DNA of 64,000 nt from Firmicutes bacterium HGW-Firmicutes-8 (GTDB lineage: Bacteria; Bacillota; Thermincolia; Thermincolales; UBA2595), in NCBI GenBank assembly GCA_002840165.1, contig PGZN01000001.1:62001-126000 (forward strand), in the 5' to 3' direction. Below the pieces are notes generated by a model, which worked only from the letters and a program-made list of their open reading frames with translations, had not been told where the DNA came from and ran no database searches. Position numbers and translations under genes: made by a program. Shown piece after piece: positions 47,901-55,242 of this stretch (within the stretch, counting starts at the first letter, position 1; each line of letters starts with the position of its first letter).

Positions 47901-49487
47901 ATCAAAATTATAACTTGGAACCGTTGCACTTTTTTCATAAACCATTTCAGAAACAGTCAACTCATTGTTTTCTGTGTTGCTTTCCTGATTAACATTTGAA
48001 ACCACTGCTTTCAACTGAATTGCTCCAGATACAGTTGGTTTAAATTTGAATATGACATCGGCAGAAGAACCATAGATTAAATCATTTACCGACTTAGATT
48101 CCACAAGGCTGGCGCCAGCCCATAAGCCTACGTCAAAAGACCCGGAATTGGCTGTGCCATGGTTCTCTACCTGTACTTTAACCGGATTGTCAAAATCTTT
48201 ATATAGCTTGCCATCCACCGGAATAATAGCTGTGGGCACGATATCAGGCGCGCCATTTACCGGACCGGCTCCGTCATCTGTTTTATAAGTCACCACCAAA
48301 AAAGCATTGGAAGGAACCATGTAGTCACCATTGTCCCTAATGGCAAAATTATTGTCGCCGGGGCGGACCGTTACTTCCCGTTCATCCACCACAGGCTTAT
48401 TTTTTGTATTGTAAACCCCGTTTTCCCAATTACCGTCATTGAATGAAACCGCATTTAATCCCTTGTCCCCTCCGGGAACCACAGATATCAGCTCAGCCTT
48501 TTCCACTTTAGCCGTATCTATTGCGCCTGGAAAAACCGTTGTGGTAGTCGCCTCCTCAGAAGTAATGGGAGCAGTGGCGGATGAAATTATATCTGCTCCG
48601 TCATTCAGCCAGTATTCAATGGATTTTCCGTTCGGGTCGCTGTATACGATTACCAAACCAATCCCGTACATGCTGATTGTATTTGTCCCGCAATTCGTCA
48701 AAACTGCTGTATAACTGCCATTACCGCTTATTTTATCTGTAGCATCAAAAGATATTGTCCCGCTTGGGTAGTTGTATGGGTTCATTCCTTTGGTATCAGA
48801 ATAACTGTTGATTTGCGTGACACTGTTGTTGTTTAAAGTCATGGCGGCCTGCGCTGCCTGGCCGCTTTTGCTCCAGCTGTAGTAAGCATACAACCGGGCT
48901 GTCTTGATGCTGGCTCCGGCCGGGATGCCATATACATTGTAGTTTACGGTATATGTGCTGCCCACGTTTACTGTGCCAGTGTAAAGGCTGTCCCCGATGG
49001 TGTAAATCAAGTCTCCCTTATCCGTTCCATGGACCGTATTTTCCAAAGGGTTCGTCCCTTTATAGCCGGTTGGACTGTCATATACAGTCACCGAAACAGT
49101 CATTTCATTATTATCTGTGGCGCTTTCCAGGGCTACATTTGACACAACTGCCTTCAGCTGGACCACTCCGGGCGCTGCCGGTTTATATGTGAACAGAATA
49201 TCAGCGGAAGCGTCATAGACTAAATCACTTACCTGCTTTGTTTCCACAAGGCTGTCGCCCGCATATAAGGATACATCAAATGGACCGGAATTGCCTGTAT
49301 CCCGGTTCTCAACCCGGACATTAATTAAACTGTCTTTATCTTTATAAACCGAACCGTTTACTACGGTAATAGCTGCAGGTACGATATCCGGCGCGCCATC
49401 CTCAGCATAGGCAATAAAATTAATTGGAACAGTTGATAAACACATTAAAATAACCAGAAGTATACTGATTGCTTTTTTCTTCAACAT
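44913..49487 (-). CDS. Giant S-layer protein: three CARDB-like and three DUF3344 domains plus SLH
   Basis: 1524 residues from the ATG with AGAGG upstream. Signal peptide; CARDB-like Ig domain (about 30-135); DUF3344 type A (140-410); CARDB-like (418-525); DUF3344 type B (530-795); CARDB-like (805-910); DUF3344 type C, closely related to A (930-1205); a beta-sandwich (1215-1320); three SLH repeats (1325-1520). The alternation of spacer and DUF3344 domains makes an extended multi-ligand surface arm. First gene of the large chelatase/ECF operon, preceded by two attenuator-like hairpins. The ligand is unknown; a tetrapyrrole or metal complex is inferred. Confidence 0.8.
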   Translation of the reverse strand: MLKKKAISILLVILMCLSTVPINFIAYAEDGAPDIVPAAITVVNGSVYKDKDSLINVRVENRDTGNSGPFDVSLYAGDSLVETKQVSDLVYDASADILFTYKPAAPGVVQLKAVVSNVALESATDNNEMTVSVTVYDSPTGYKGTNPLENTVHGTDKGDLIYTIGDSLYTGTVNVGSTYTVNYNVYGIPAGASIKTARLYAYYSWSKSGQAAQAAMTLNNNSVTQINSYSDTKGMNPYNYPSGTISFDATDKISGNGSYTAVLTNCGTNTISMYGIGLVIVYSDPNGKSIEYWLNDGADIISSATAPITSEEATTTTVFPGAIDTAKVEKAELISVVPGGDKGLNAVSFNDGNWENGVYNTKNKPVVDEREVTVRPGDNNFAIRDNGDYMVPSNAFLVVTYKTDDGAGPVNGAPDIVPTAIIPVDGKLYKDFDNPVKVQVENHGTANSGSFDVGLWAGASLVESKSVNDLIYGSSADVIFKFKPTVSGAIQLKAVVSNVNQESNTENNELTVSEMVYEKSATVPSYNFDGYPLQVVSNETFNGQLFVDGGHGLGNSPYSRSFQVPDGHVKWARLYVGIWGGNSSNEGELTVKFNDVELAPVSIGKEVAEGGARVYGATSGAYWVSVDVANEIKTASTNQVELTTKLVTGNFDGRLYGTVLVAALEQVNGPKVSCWVAEGNAGLNYITPLNSFTLTLPGSVTLSEVELAGLTTVYLAGNKGDQDKLLFNGQLLAVDAADGGGESPTGDKWDDNYFDLDSRDVKDKLAVQDNQLTFDRGDDTYLHPVLTILRIQAGDDTTGGNPNGIPDLVPIAISAVDGTIYKDQDNRINVQVKNRGTGNSGQFDVGFWAGNSLVDSKSITDLAKGSSTDVLFTYRSAVTGAVQLKTVVSNVYQESNTANNELSISEYVYKKDSTGTGTPVPSGYKGTNPLENALHEKDKGDLFFTIGDSSYLGAIKSGGTYTVNYNVTGIPAGASIKTARLYAYYAWSKSGKPAQVKMTLNNNSVSQITSYSDTKGIDPYNYPSGTISFNATGKISGNGTYRAVLTNNGPNEISIYGIGLVIVYSDPNGKSFEYWLNEGADIIFATDPVTSSEATTTTDFTGTIDTAKVAKARLITVVSGGDKGLNEISFNGANWKSGVYNTKDGLTVDEREVTVDSGGNNIAIRDNGDYMVPSNAFLVVTYKTDGSSGTSISIPGVAAPLIIQVVRTENITIQKNAANVTAFNGAVELVIPQGSFPEEAKIQVDQLDNTTIVIQEDLQTLLEIYEFTGTVTPKEKLSGCFKYDAQQIQGKNPNKLTVYFNDGTTWYNLGGKADLSANTITVPIEKYGIYAVVMSNKTFDDISSHWAKENIEILLSRGIVQGRDSQHYAPEQKVTRAEFTVLLTKALGIPQAADAEKVEFADVKSTHWAYEYIEAAAQAGLIKGDGVSFRPDDTISREEMMVLLVRATSLNKEAENLNPEGINQALNFGDEDNVADWAKRYVAVAVGQGLVKGVNANQLLPKAPTSRAQAAALITRILEFEDKI
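45930..46740 (-). repeat. Internal duplication copy 2 (DUF3344 type C)
   Basis: DNA closely resembling 48270-49070 in the same gene, encoding the third DUF3344 copy. Long identical runs are visible, for example around the FLVVTYKTD and ARLYAYY coding segments. It marks a tandem domain duplication and is a potential recombination site. Confidence 0.7.
48270..49070 (-). repeat. Internal duplication copy 1 (DUF3344 type A)
   Basis: Partner of 45930-46740; it encodes the first DUF3344 domain. Confidence 0.7.
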
Positions 49488-49601
49488 AAACACCTCTTCT
49501 CCAAACCTTTTTTATTACAATCTACACTCTTTAGTTACTGTCCAACCTGCTTCCAGACCACCACCTTAACATTTTTTAAAAGAATAATTTGTCAGGCCAA
49601 A

Positions 49602-49663
49602 TAAAAAAGACCATGCAGGCAAATCCCCCTTTTGTGGGATTTCTTTAAAACCTTCATGGTCTT
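49602..49663 (-). promoter_or_regulatory. ACCATGAAGGTT attenuator element 1
   Basis: Minus strand: AAGACCATG (49655-49663) pairs with CATGGTCTT (49607-49615), enclosing an inner stem, and is followed by TTTTATTT, an intrinsic terminator. The 5' arm contains the shared core ACCATGAAGGTT, which could instead fold locally (ACC-ATGAA-GGT). It lies 115 bp upstream of the giant DUF3344 gene. Confidence 0.65.
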
Positions 49664-49693
49664 ATCATCCTAAATATATATATTAAATCAAAC

Positions 49694-49712
49694 CAATATC
49701 TTCTTGATATTG
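49694..49712. promoter_or_regulatory. Shared palindrome CAATATC-N5-GATATTG, copy 1
   Basis: A 7-5-7 inverted repeat identical, spacer included (TTCTT), to one at 60194-60212. Both lie upstream of minus-strand genes in this metal/tetrapyrrole region, consistent with a common operator. No regulator is identified. Confidence 0.5.
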
Positions 49713-49801
49713 AATTATTTATATCCTTTGTGAATTATTTTTCGACGTAAGTGTAAAAATTCCTTCTTCTTTTTCAGAATTTTTAAATTCTTTTTGGTCA
49801 A

Positions 49802-49853
49802 ACAAAAAACCACTGCATCTGGTTTGCTTCAAAAAAACTCCAAACTTATGGTT
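49802..49853 (-). promoter_or_regulatory. Attenuator element 2 (variant)
   Basis: Minus strand AACCATAAGTTTGGAG, about 20 nt, then GTGGTTTTTTGTTTG. This is the same layout as element 1 with a diverged core, and shares a TGAAGC segment with the element at 58934. It is terminator-like. Confidence 0.5.
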
Positions 49854-49951
49854 GTCTTTATCGCGGTATATGCCGGTTGTCTGTCTTGATACATAAATTC
49901 AGCCTAAAACAGGAAACCTAGTAAAAAATGACTTTGAGGAGGACTTTATCT

Positions 49952-50185
49952 ATGAGTTGTTCCAGTATCAAACACCGTTTTGAGCAGCTTAAAGGCCAGG
50001 GTGGTATCAATTTTATCGAAGCCGCAGGTCTTTTTGATGACCTTAAAGGTTCTATTGACGCTCATAAACTGGAGCTGCAAGAGCTGCAGAAAACCGGTGA
50101 CCAGAATCGAATCAATCACCTGCAGCAGCATATTAACGATGGTACTCAGATGCTGTCTCAGTTAAAAAGCATGACCCTGCACTAA
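49952..50185 (+). CDS. Small helical orphan protein
   Basis: 77 residues from the ATG at 49952, which has GAGGAGGA 8 nt upstream. It is the only convincing plus-strand gene besides the transposase. The product begins MSCSSIKHRF and is rich in Gln, Leu and Lys with heptad-like spacing (about residues 25-70), so a helical or coiled-coil dimer is likely. No domain is recognised. It is followed by an excellent intrinsic terminator. It is transcribed divergently from the giant DUF3344 gene and convergently with the FmdE operon. Confidence 0.75.
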   Translation: MSCSSIKHRFEQLKGQGGINFIEAAGLFDDLKGSIDAHKLELQELQKTGDQNRINHLQQHINDGTQMLSQLKSMTLH

Positions 50186-50209
50186 AAAAGAGCTTCGGCT
50201 CTTTTTTTT
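50184..50209 (+). terminator. Intrinsic terminator of the small orphan gene
   Basis: A 10-bp stem (AAAAAAGAGC with its complement) with a TTCG tetraloop and T8. The A-run on the other side means it may also stop minus-strand transcription from the FmdE operon. Confidence 0.9.
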
Positions 50210-50229
50210 GAATCTGTATAAGAAATTAA

Positions 50230-50332
50230 TGGCCGCCGCCGGGGCAAGTTTGTATTACAGGGCTGTCATGTTGTCAAATGGGAGCTTGGGAGCATGAAAT
50301 GGGTCACGCGGGCTTAATAAGTGCGGCGGCCA
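50230..50332. repeat. GC-rich inverted repeat closing an 83-nt loop
   Basis: Perfect 10-bp arms TGGCCGCCGC (50230-50239) and GCGGCGGCCA (50323-50332) frame an 83-nt segment between the orphan gene's terminator and the FmdE gene's stop. No open frame, tRNA or SRP signature is seen. It could be a small structured RNA or a 3' structure of the FmdE transcript. Confidence 0.4.
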
Positions 50333-50340
50333 AGAACCGT

Positions 50341-50892
50341 CTAATTATACAATTTACTGTTTTGTTTCAATAATCCCCCGTTCAAGTCAGCATAAAAAAC
50401 ATCGAAAAGTCTCTTGTCCGGCCAGTTCAGAATCTTCCTTATCGCAATGTCAATAGCTGCCCTATACTGAAGCAGTTTACCAGGGTCCTGCAGTTGCGTT
50501 TCCACATCTTTTGCCATTTCCTTATTCAAGAGTTGTGGGTTATAAACAGGAGTCTTTATTTTGATAATTAAACCTTGGCCGGTTAGCGGCTGCAAAGGTC
50601 TCCGGGCAAAAAAGTATACATGCTTCCCCGTATCTTCAATGAAGAAACTCTGCTTGCCAATGGTGCATCCGGTAAGATACTGGATGGCGTCCACGGCGCT
50701 GGAAGAATTAGCTGCCCCGGCAATAAAATTTAAAGAATTTCCCCTGGTTATACCCAGCTCCGTGATAGCAATTTTACTGACCCTGTAGCCAATTGCCAGT
50801 TCCGGACAAAGGTGGCCATGGTATTGAACTAAACCCATCAGTTCTTGAGATACTATAACGGTACCAATCCTAAGAGACTCCACGTCGGTCAT
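50341..50892 (-). CDS. FmdE-family protein (short form)
   Basis: About 183 residues from the ATG with GGGGTGAT upstream. FmdE domain with QYHGHLCPELAIGYR near residue 28 (the HGHxCP metal-binding motif) and DAIQYLTGCTIGK, the conserved second motif. FmdE was named for its place in formylmethanofuran dehydrogenase operons but occurs widely near metal and molybdopterin systems; the domain likely binds a metal or metal cofactor. No C-terminal zinc ribbon, unlike the neighbour. Preceded by attenuator element 3. Confidence 0.83.
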   Translation of the reverse strand: MTDVESLRIGTVIVSQELMGLVQYHGHLCPELAIGYRVSKIAITELGITRGNSLNFIAGAANSSSAVDAIQYLTGCTIGKQSFFIEDTGKHVYFFARRPLQPLTGQGLIIKIKTPVYNPQLLNKEMAKDVETQLQDPGKLLQYRAAIDIAIRKILNWPDKRLFDVFYADLNGGLLKQNSKLYN

Positions 50893-50925
50893 TTCAATCA
50901 CCCCATATTTTTTCATAAAAATAAA

Positions 50926-50979
50926 AATTTAAACCATGAAGTTCCCCGTTTCTTACGGTCAAAACCTTCATGGTTTTTA
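50926..50979 (-). promoter_or_regulatory. ACCATGAAGGTT attenuator element 3
   Basis: Minus strand AAACCATGAAGGTT pairs with AACTTCATGGTTT with one bulged G, followed by AAATTTTTATTTTT. It lies between the two fmdE genes, 34 nt before the second start, so it would tune expression of the second gene. Confidence 0.6.
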
Positions 50980-51031
50980 AATGCGGCGCTGTTTTTAATT
51001 GTGACTAATTCATCCATGTCTCTCCTCGTTT

Positions 51032-51643
51032 TTACCACCCTTTGGTATATTCTTCTCCGGCACAAGCTAAACAAACCAGTTTGCCGTTTTTCACCCGCAC
51101 GCGGGGTTCCATGGCGCCCTCTCCACACTCCTGGCAAACCACGGTATCAAATAGGCGGGCTTTTTTCGGAAAATCTAAATCTACTTTTTTCACCCAACAA
51201 AATTCTTCATCAGGTAAATCCAGTATCTTTTGACAATATTCAAGGTGTTTCTGCTGAAATCGGTCCTTTTCTTCCGGAGCCGCTTCGCCATTCTTCAGTT
51301 TATCCTGAAGCTCCTTATATTCCTGATCCTTGGTTACAGTCCCAGGTTTGACGGCAACTCTCACCACTTCTCCGGTTTTACGATTGCCGAAGGTATATAC
51401 CTGTTTGCCGTAGTCCCGGTAAACCAAATTACCTTTGCCGATTGTGCACCCGGTCAAGACCTGTACAGCATCAATGCCGCAGGCGTCATTCTCCACAATG
51501 GCCACCAGTTCTTCATCCTGAGCCCTGGCAACTCCAAGTTCCCTCAAGGCTATTACTGCCACTTTGAAGCCTTTAACCAGTCCCGGGCAGGTATGCCCAT
51601 GAAGTTCCACACACTTTTCCCATGGAGTCAATTCCCTACACAT
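51032..51643 (-). CDS. FmdE-family protein with C-terminal zinc ribbon
   Basis: 203 residues with GAAAGGAGA upstream. The FmdE domain (1-145) has ELHGHTCPGLVKGFK near residue 13 and DAVQVLTGCTIGK near 60; the C-terminus has CQECGEG and CLACAGEEY, a treble-clef/zinc-ribbon of the FmdE long form. It follows the DUF4198 gene by 53 bp in the Dpp/Nik-type importer operon. Probably binds or delivers the imported metal or metal complex; function unproven. Confidence 0.85.
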   Translation of the reverse strand: MCRELTPWEKCVELHGHTCPGLVKGFKVAVIALRELGVARAQDEELVAIVENDACGIDAVQVLTGCTIGKGNLVYRDYGKQVYTFGNRKTGEVVRVAVKPGTVTKDQEYKELQDKLKNGEAAPEEKDRFQQKHLEYCQKILDLPDEEFCWVKKVDLDFPKKARLFDTVVCQECGEGAMEPRVRVKNGKLVCLACAGEEYTKGW

Positions 51644-51696
51644 TTGAATCTTCTCCTTTCGTTTGTTGAAACTTTATTTAATCCCTAACTGAATTT

Positions 51697-52464
51697 CTAC
51701 TTAGTTACCAACAGGGTTACCGTCCCGGTAACCTCACGTTTTTCATGACTACCGGTCACTCTGTCCGGAAAAGATGTCCGGACCAAAAACATATATTTTC
51801 CCGGTTCCGTTAATTTAACCACAGCGATTCCGTTCCCGTCGGTTATTGCAACTGAAGAACGGTTTTCATCCGGTCCCTGCCGGTTCTCGATAACCTCCTG
51901 CCCAACCATAACCTCTTTATTCAAAGTAACCTTTAATTCCAAATCGTCACCGGTCCGCCAAGCCTGCCATTCCTTCGGGCCAAGTTCCATAATGAAACCC
52001 GATTGACGAATGTTTCCGGTCAATCCGTGCCCTACCGGAACAACAGTGCGGTATATGTGGGTATAACATATCGAATCGACTGCTCCCGGCCACTCTCTCC
52101 GGGAACCGCGTAAAAATTTACCCTCAATGTCTATTGAATAATAGGCTTCGAGCAGGACAGTCACCTGATAGAACCATTCTGTTTCGGGAACAAAAGAAAG
52201 CGCGTAATAATCAGGGGAACCATCTTCAATATTCAATTCATTCATTCTTCCCTCGGGATCAACAACCCATGCCTTTAAATCCTCTTTCCGGCATAGGCCG
52301 TCAGGCTGCATGTTGTGACCCCACTTAAGGAACACTTCTGCCTTTTCCCCTGCATGCCCGTGGGTATGGGGGAATTCCAACCATCCCTCATGGCCGTATA
52401 CCAGCAGGTCGGTAGTATCATTGAAGTTTTGTTGGTCATTATTCACCCTTATCAACCCTTTCAT
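51697..52464 (-). CDS. DUF4198-like protein without a visible signal peptide (copy 1)
   Basis: 255 residues of beta-rich sequence with several histidines near the N-terminus (VYGHEGWLEFPHTHGHAGEK, KWGHNM) and a C-terminal Ig-like part ending in TVTLLVTK. This resembles DUF4198/NikK-type proteins associated with nickel and cobalt uptake. Those are normally exported, but the N-terminus here is polar, with no signal peptide. It has a close paralogue at 59380-60141. It follows the methyltransferase gene by 4 bp. Confidence 0.72.
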   Translation of the reverse strand: MKGLIRVNNDQQNFNDTTDLLVYGHEGWLEFPHTHGHAGEKAEVFLKWGHNMQPDGLCRKEDLKAWVVDPEGRMNELNIEDGSPDYYALSFVPETEWFYQVTVLLEAYYSIDIEGKFLRGSRREWPGAVDSICYTHIYRTVVPVGHGLTGNIRQSGFIMELGPKEWQAWRTGDDLELKVTLNKEVMVGQEVIENRQGPDENRSSVAITDGNGIAVVKLTEPGKYMFLVRTSFPDRVTGSHEKREVTGTVTLLVTK

Positions 52465-52468
52465 TTAC

Positions 52469-53227
52469 CTAAGTTTTCTTCCCCGCTATTATATAACGCC
52501 GGTGACTGTAAGCAATCCTGTATCTAACCGGCATAGCCGCATTTTCAGTTTGCTCAACTAATCTCATAGGTACCATATGTAAATCTCCAATTCCAGTTTC
52601 CTGCATTAATTTTAGAATCTCCTCGGGGGGTACATCGCCGTAAAGCGGCAGCTGCTTTGTCACTTCGTTTGAATAACCGTCCTTCCACGGATTTCGCCGT
52701 TCAGCAAGCATAATCATGATATTGCCTATCAGCCTTTTGGCCTTTGCCCATACACCTATGCTCCCCCACACTCCGTTTATAACAATTATCCTGCCGCCCG
52801 GTTTAAGTACCCGCAGCCACTCGGCAAGCGCCTTCTGTGGATCCGGCAAAGTCCATAGCAAATGCCGGTTAACTACCACATCCATACAACTGTCGGGTAA
52901 AGGCAACGCCTCGGCATCACCGAAATCAAAAACCAGCCGGTCCCCGAACCTGGCCCCTTTCATTTTCGCCTGTTCCAGCATTTTACAGGAAATGTCCAGC
53001 CCGGTACAGTGATGGCCCAGCTCCGCCAAAAGCAGGGCCAGGAAACCGGTGCCTGTTCCCACGTCCAGAACCCGGCGCGGCTTATTCCCCAGCGTTAACG
53101 CCAGTACCTTTTTCCACGCCTCTGACTCAACACAGCTTTTTAACCCATGGGCATACTGTTTATCATACGAAACAGACCATTGATTCCACTGTTCGGCAAT
53201 GTGCTGCTTAGCCTCAGTTAGTTCCAT
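52469..53227 (-). CDS. Class I SAM-dependent methyltransferase (copy 1)
   Basis: 252 residues from the ATG with AGGAGG upstream; the longer frame runs back into dppF. Motif I DVGTGTGF near residue 52, then GLDISCKMLEQAK, DAEALPLPD, and RVLKPGG, a Methyltransf_11/UbiE-like fold. It sits between the importer ATPase and DUF4198 genes. It could methylate a metallophore or a corrinoid/tetrapyrrole precursor. It has a paralogue at 63204-63863 in the second cassette. Confidence 0.82.
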   Translation of the reverse strand: MELTEAKQHIAEQWNQWSVSYDKQYAHGLKSCVESEAWKKVLALTLGNKPRRVLDVGTGTGFLALLLAELGHHCTGLDISCKMLEQAKMKGARFGDRLVFDFGDAEALPLPDSCMDVVVNRHLLWTLPDPQKALAEWLRVLKPGGRIIVINGVWGSIGVWAKAKRLIGNIMIMLAERRNPWKDGYSNEVTKQLPLYGDVPPEEILKLMQETGIGDLHMVPMRLVEQTENAAMPVRYRIAYSHRRYIIAGKKT

Positions 53228-54215
53228 CAATAATCCTCCTCTGTGAAGAAAGGTTAAAACAGGCAACCTGATGTTCGCCATTAATATGTAATAGCTCAGG
53301 TCTTTCTTCACTACATTTTTTAATAACATAAGGACAACGAAACCTGAATGCACAACCTGCGCCCTGCCAAGGTATCGAAATCCAAGTGTTTTCTTTTTCA
53401 CTTTTTTGGGTTTCATATATAGGTTTATTGGTTCTTAAACAGGGATGTTTTACAGGAACGGATGAGAGTAACAACCTTGAATAAGGATGTATTGGCATAT
53501 TGATGCTTCTTTTGGGCAAAATCTCTACCACCCGGCCCATATACATTACCGCTATGCGGTCAGATAAAAATTCAACCGCCCTTAAATCATGGGAAATGAA
53601 TAGATAAGCTAAACCATAACGGAGCTTCAGCTTTTTAAGTAAATTTAGGATTTGAGCCTGCACTGATACATCAAGGGAAGACATCGGTTCATCAAGTATA
53701 ATGAGCCGCGGATTTAAGATCAGGGCCCTGGCAATGCCCACCCGCTGACGCTGTCCCCCGCTCAATTGCCCGGGATACCGGCCCATAAACGTTTCATCCA
53801 GTTCAACAGCATCCAAAACTTTTTTTATTCTCTCTTTAAACGCTTCTTTGCTCAGTTTTTCGTAATTTAACAATGGTTCACCGATTATCTCCGCAATGGT
53901 AAATCTGGTGTCAAAGGATGACATGGAGTCCTGGAATACTATCTGCATGTGTTTTCTTAGTAATCTAAGCTGTCTGTGGGATAACCCTGTTAATTTGGTC
54001 CCGTCAAACCAGACCTGTCCCGAAGTAGGTCGTTCAAGCAGAAGAACCGTCCGCCCAAAAGTACTCTTACCACATCCGCTTTCACCTACCAAACCCACAG
54101 TTTCTCCCTGAGCTATGGTTAAAGATACGTCATCAACAGCTTTGATTATTTCCCTGCCAAAAATCCAGCCGATACCGGCTGAATAGTATTTCCGCATATT
54201 TCGTATTTCAAGCAC
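53214..54215 (-). CDS. Dpp/Opp/Nik-type ABC ATPase (F subunit)
   Basis: About 333 residues. The GTG at 54215 overlaps the D-subunit stop and has AAAGGAAG upstream. Walker [10 protein letters not shown], signature LSGGQRQR, Walker B LIILDEPMSSLD, and a C-terminal oligopeptide-ABC region with CAFRFRCPYVIKKCSEERPEL cysteines (shown here only in part: CAFRFRCPY, CSEERP). Works with the D subunit on the two permeases. Confidence 0.9.
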   Translation of the reverse strand: MLEIRNMRKYYSAGIGWIFGREIIKAVDDVSLTIAQGETVGLVGESGCGKSTFGRTVLLLERPTSGQVWFDGTKLTGLSHRQLRLLRKHMQIVFQDSMSSFDTRFTIAEIIGEPLLNYEKLSKEAFKERIKKVLDAVELDETFMGRYPGQLSGGQRQRVGIARALILNPRLIILDEPMSSLDVSVQAQILNLLKKLKLRYGLAYLFISHDLRAVEFLSDRIAVMYMGRVVEILPKRSINMPIHPYSRLLLSSVPVKHPCLRTNKPIYETQKSEKENTWISIPWQGAGCAFRFRCPYVIKKCSEERPELLHINGEHQVACFNLSSQRRIIDGTN

Positions 54216-55242
54216 CGGATATCTTCCTTTCTTCACTTTCTGCCCGCCAACAGGAAACCCAGTGTTCACCAGCAATTATGTACTGTTCCGGTTCTTTTTG
54301 CCTGCACTGCCTTAATGCTTCCGGACAACGCGGGGAAAAAGGACACCCTGGCGGTACATTGGCCATGTCCGGCGGTTGACCGGGAATTGCCGTCAGCCCG
54401 CCGTCCTCCTGTATGGGATTAATCGAAGTCAACAGCGCCCTGGTATACGGGTGCTGAGCATGGTCAAAAATGTCATATACACTGCCGATTTCCACTATCC
54501 TGCCGGCATACATAATCGCCACCCGGTCAGCCAATTCAGCAACTACTCCCAGGTCATGGGTAATCAAAAGAAGGGCGCTCCCGGTCTCTTTGTTTAACCG
54601 CTTCAACTCGGCCAGGATGCCGGACTGAACAGTTACATCCAGGGCTGTGGTCGGTTCATCGGCAATAAGCACCTTCGGCTTCATGGCCAGAGCTATGGCT
54701 ATCATCACCCGCTGGCGCATACCGCCGCTTAACTGAAAGGGGTAAGAGTTAAAAACCCGTTCCAGGTCTTGTAAGCTTACTTTGGATAACATCTGCAAAG
54801 CTTGCTGTTTAGCTTCCTGTTGGGAAATTTTTTCATGGGCCATTAATGCTTCAGTAAACTGCCGGCCTACAGTATATACCGGGTCAAATGAAGTCATGGG
54901 GTCCTGAAAAACCATACTGATTTCCGTACCGCGCAGCCTGCGCATTTCCCCTTCTGTCAGGTTTAGCAAATTAACCCCGTTTAGTAAAACCCACCCGTTT
55001 TTAATATATCCCGGAGGGTCGATCAAGCGCAGGAGAGACCTGGCAGTAACGCTTTTACCACAGCCACTTTCGCCAACTACGGCCAGCACTTGCCCGGCAA
55101 AAAGTGAAAAGCTCACTTCTCTCACAGCTTTTATTTCCCCTGCGGCAGTCAAAAAACTTGTGCTCAGGTCAACAACTTCCATAACCGGCGCACAGTTTAT
55201 ATTTTCTTTTGTCAGGCCGCTTCTTTTGAGATTTTTAACCAT
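54208..55242 (-). CDS. Dpp/Opp/Nik-type ABC ATPase (D subunit)
   Basis: 344 residues. Walker [10 protein letters not shown], signature LSGGMRQR, Walker [13 protein letters not shown], and the C-terminal cysteine motif [14 protein letters not shown] that can hold an Fe-S cluster in this family. The ATG overlaps the C-subunit gene by 31 bp, with AAGGTG upstream. Confidence 0.9.
   Translation of the reverse strand: MVKNLKRSGLTKENINCAPVMEVVDLSTSFLTAAGEIKAVREVSFSLFAGQVLAVVGESGCGKSVTARSLLRLIDPPGYIKNGWVLLNGVNLLNLTEGEMRRLRGTEISMVFQDPMTSFDPVYTVGRQFTEALMAHEKISQQEAKQQALQMLSKVSLQDLERVFNSYPFQLSGGMRQRVMIAIALAMKPKVLIADEPTTALDVTVQSGILAELKRLNKETGSALLLITHDLGVVAELADRVAIMYAGRIVEIGSVYDIFDHAQHPYTRALLTSINPIQEDGGLTAIPGQPPDMANVPPGCPFSPRCPEALRQCRQKEPEQYIIAGEHWVSCWRAESEERKISGA

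Noticed and set aside
44913-49487. CRISPR or tandem satellite from the repeated blocks
   Set aside because: Repeats are 800-bp protein-domain duplications, not short spaced repeats.
50230-50332. SRP RNA, tRNA-Sec or 6S RNA
   Set aside because: None of the conserved motifs (GGAAGG loop, TTCGA arm) is present inside the stem.
50240-50340. Plus-strand frame reading HEMGH, resembling a zinc-protease HExxH
   Set aside because: Only about 48 codons, no start or ribosome site, and no surrounding protease sequence.
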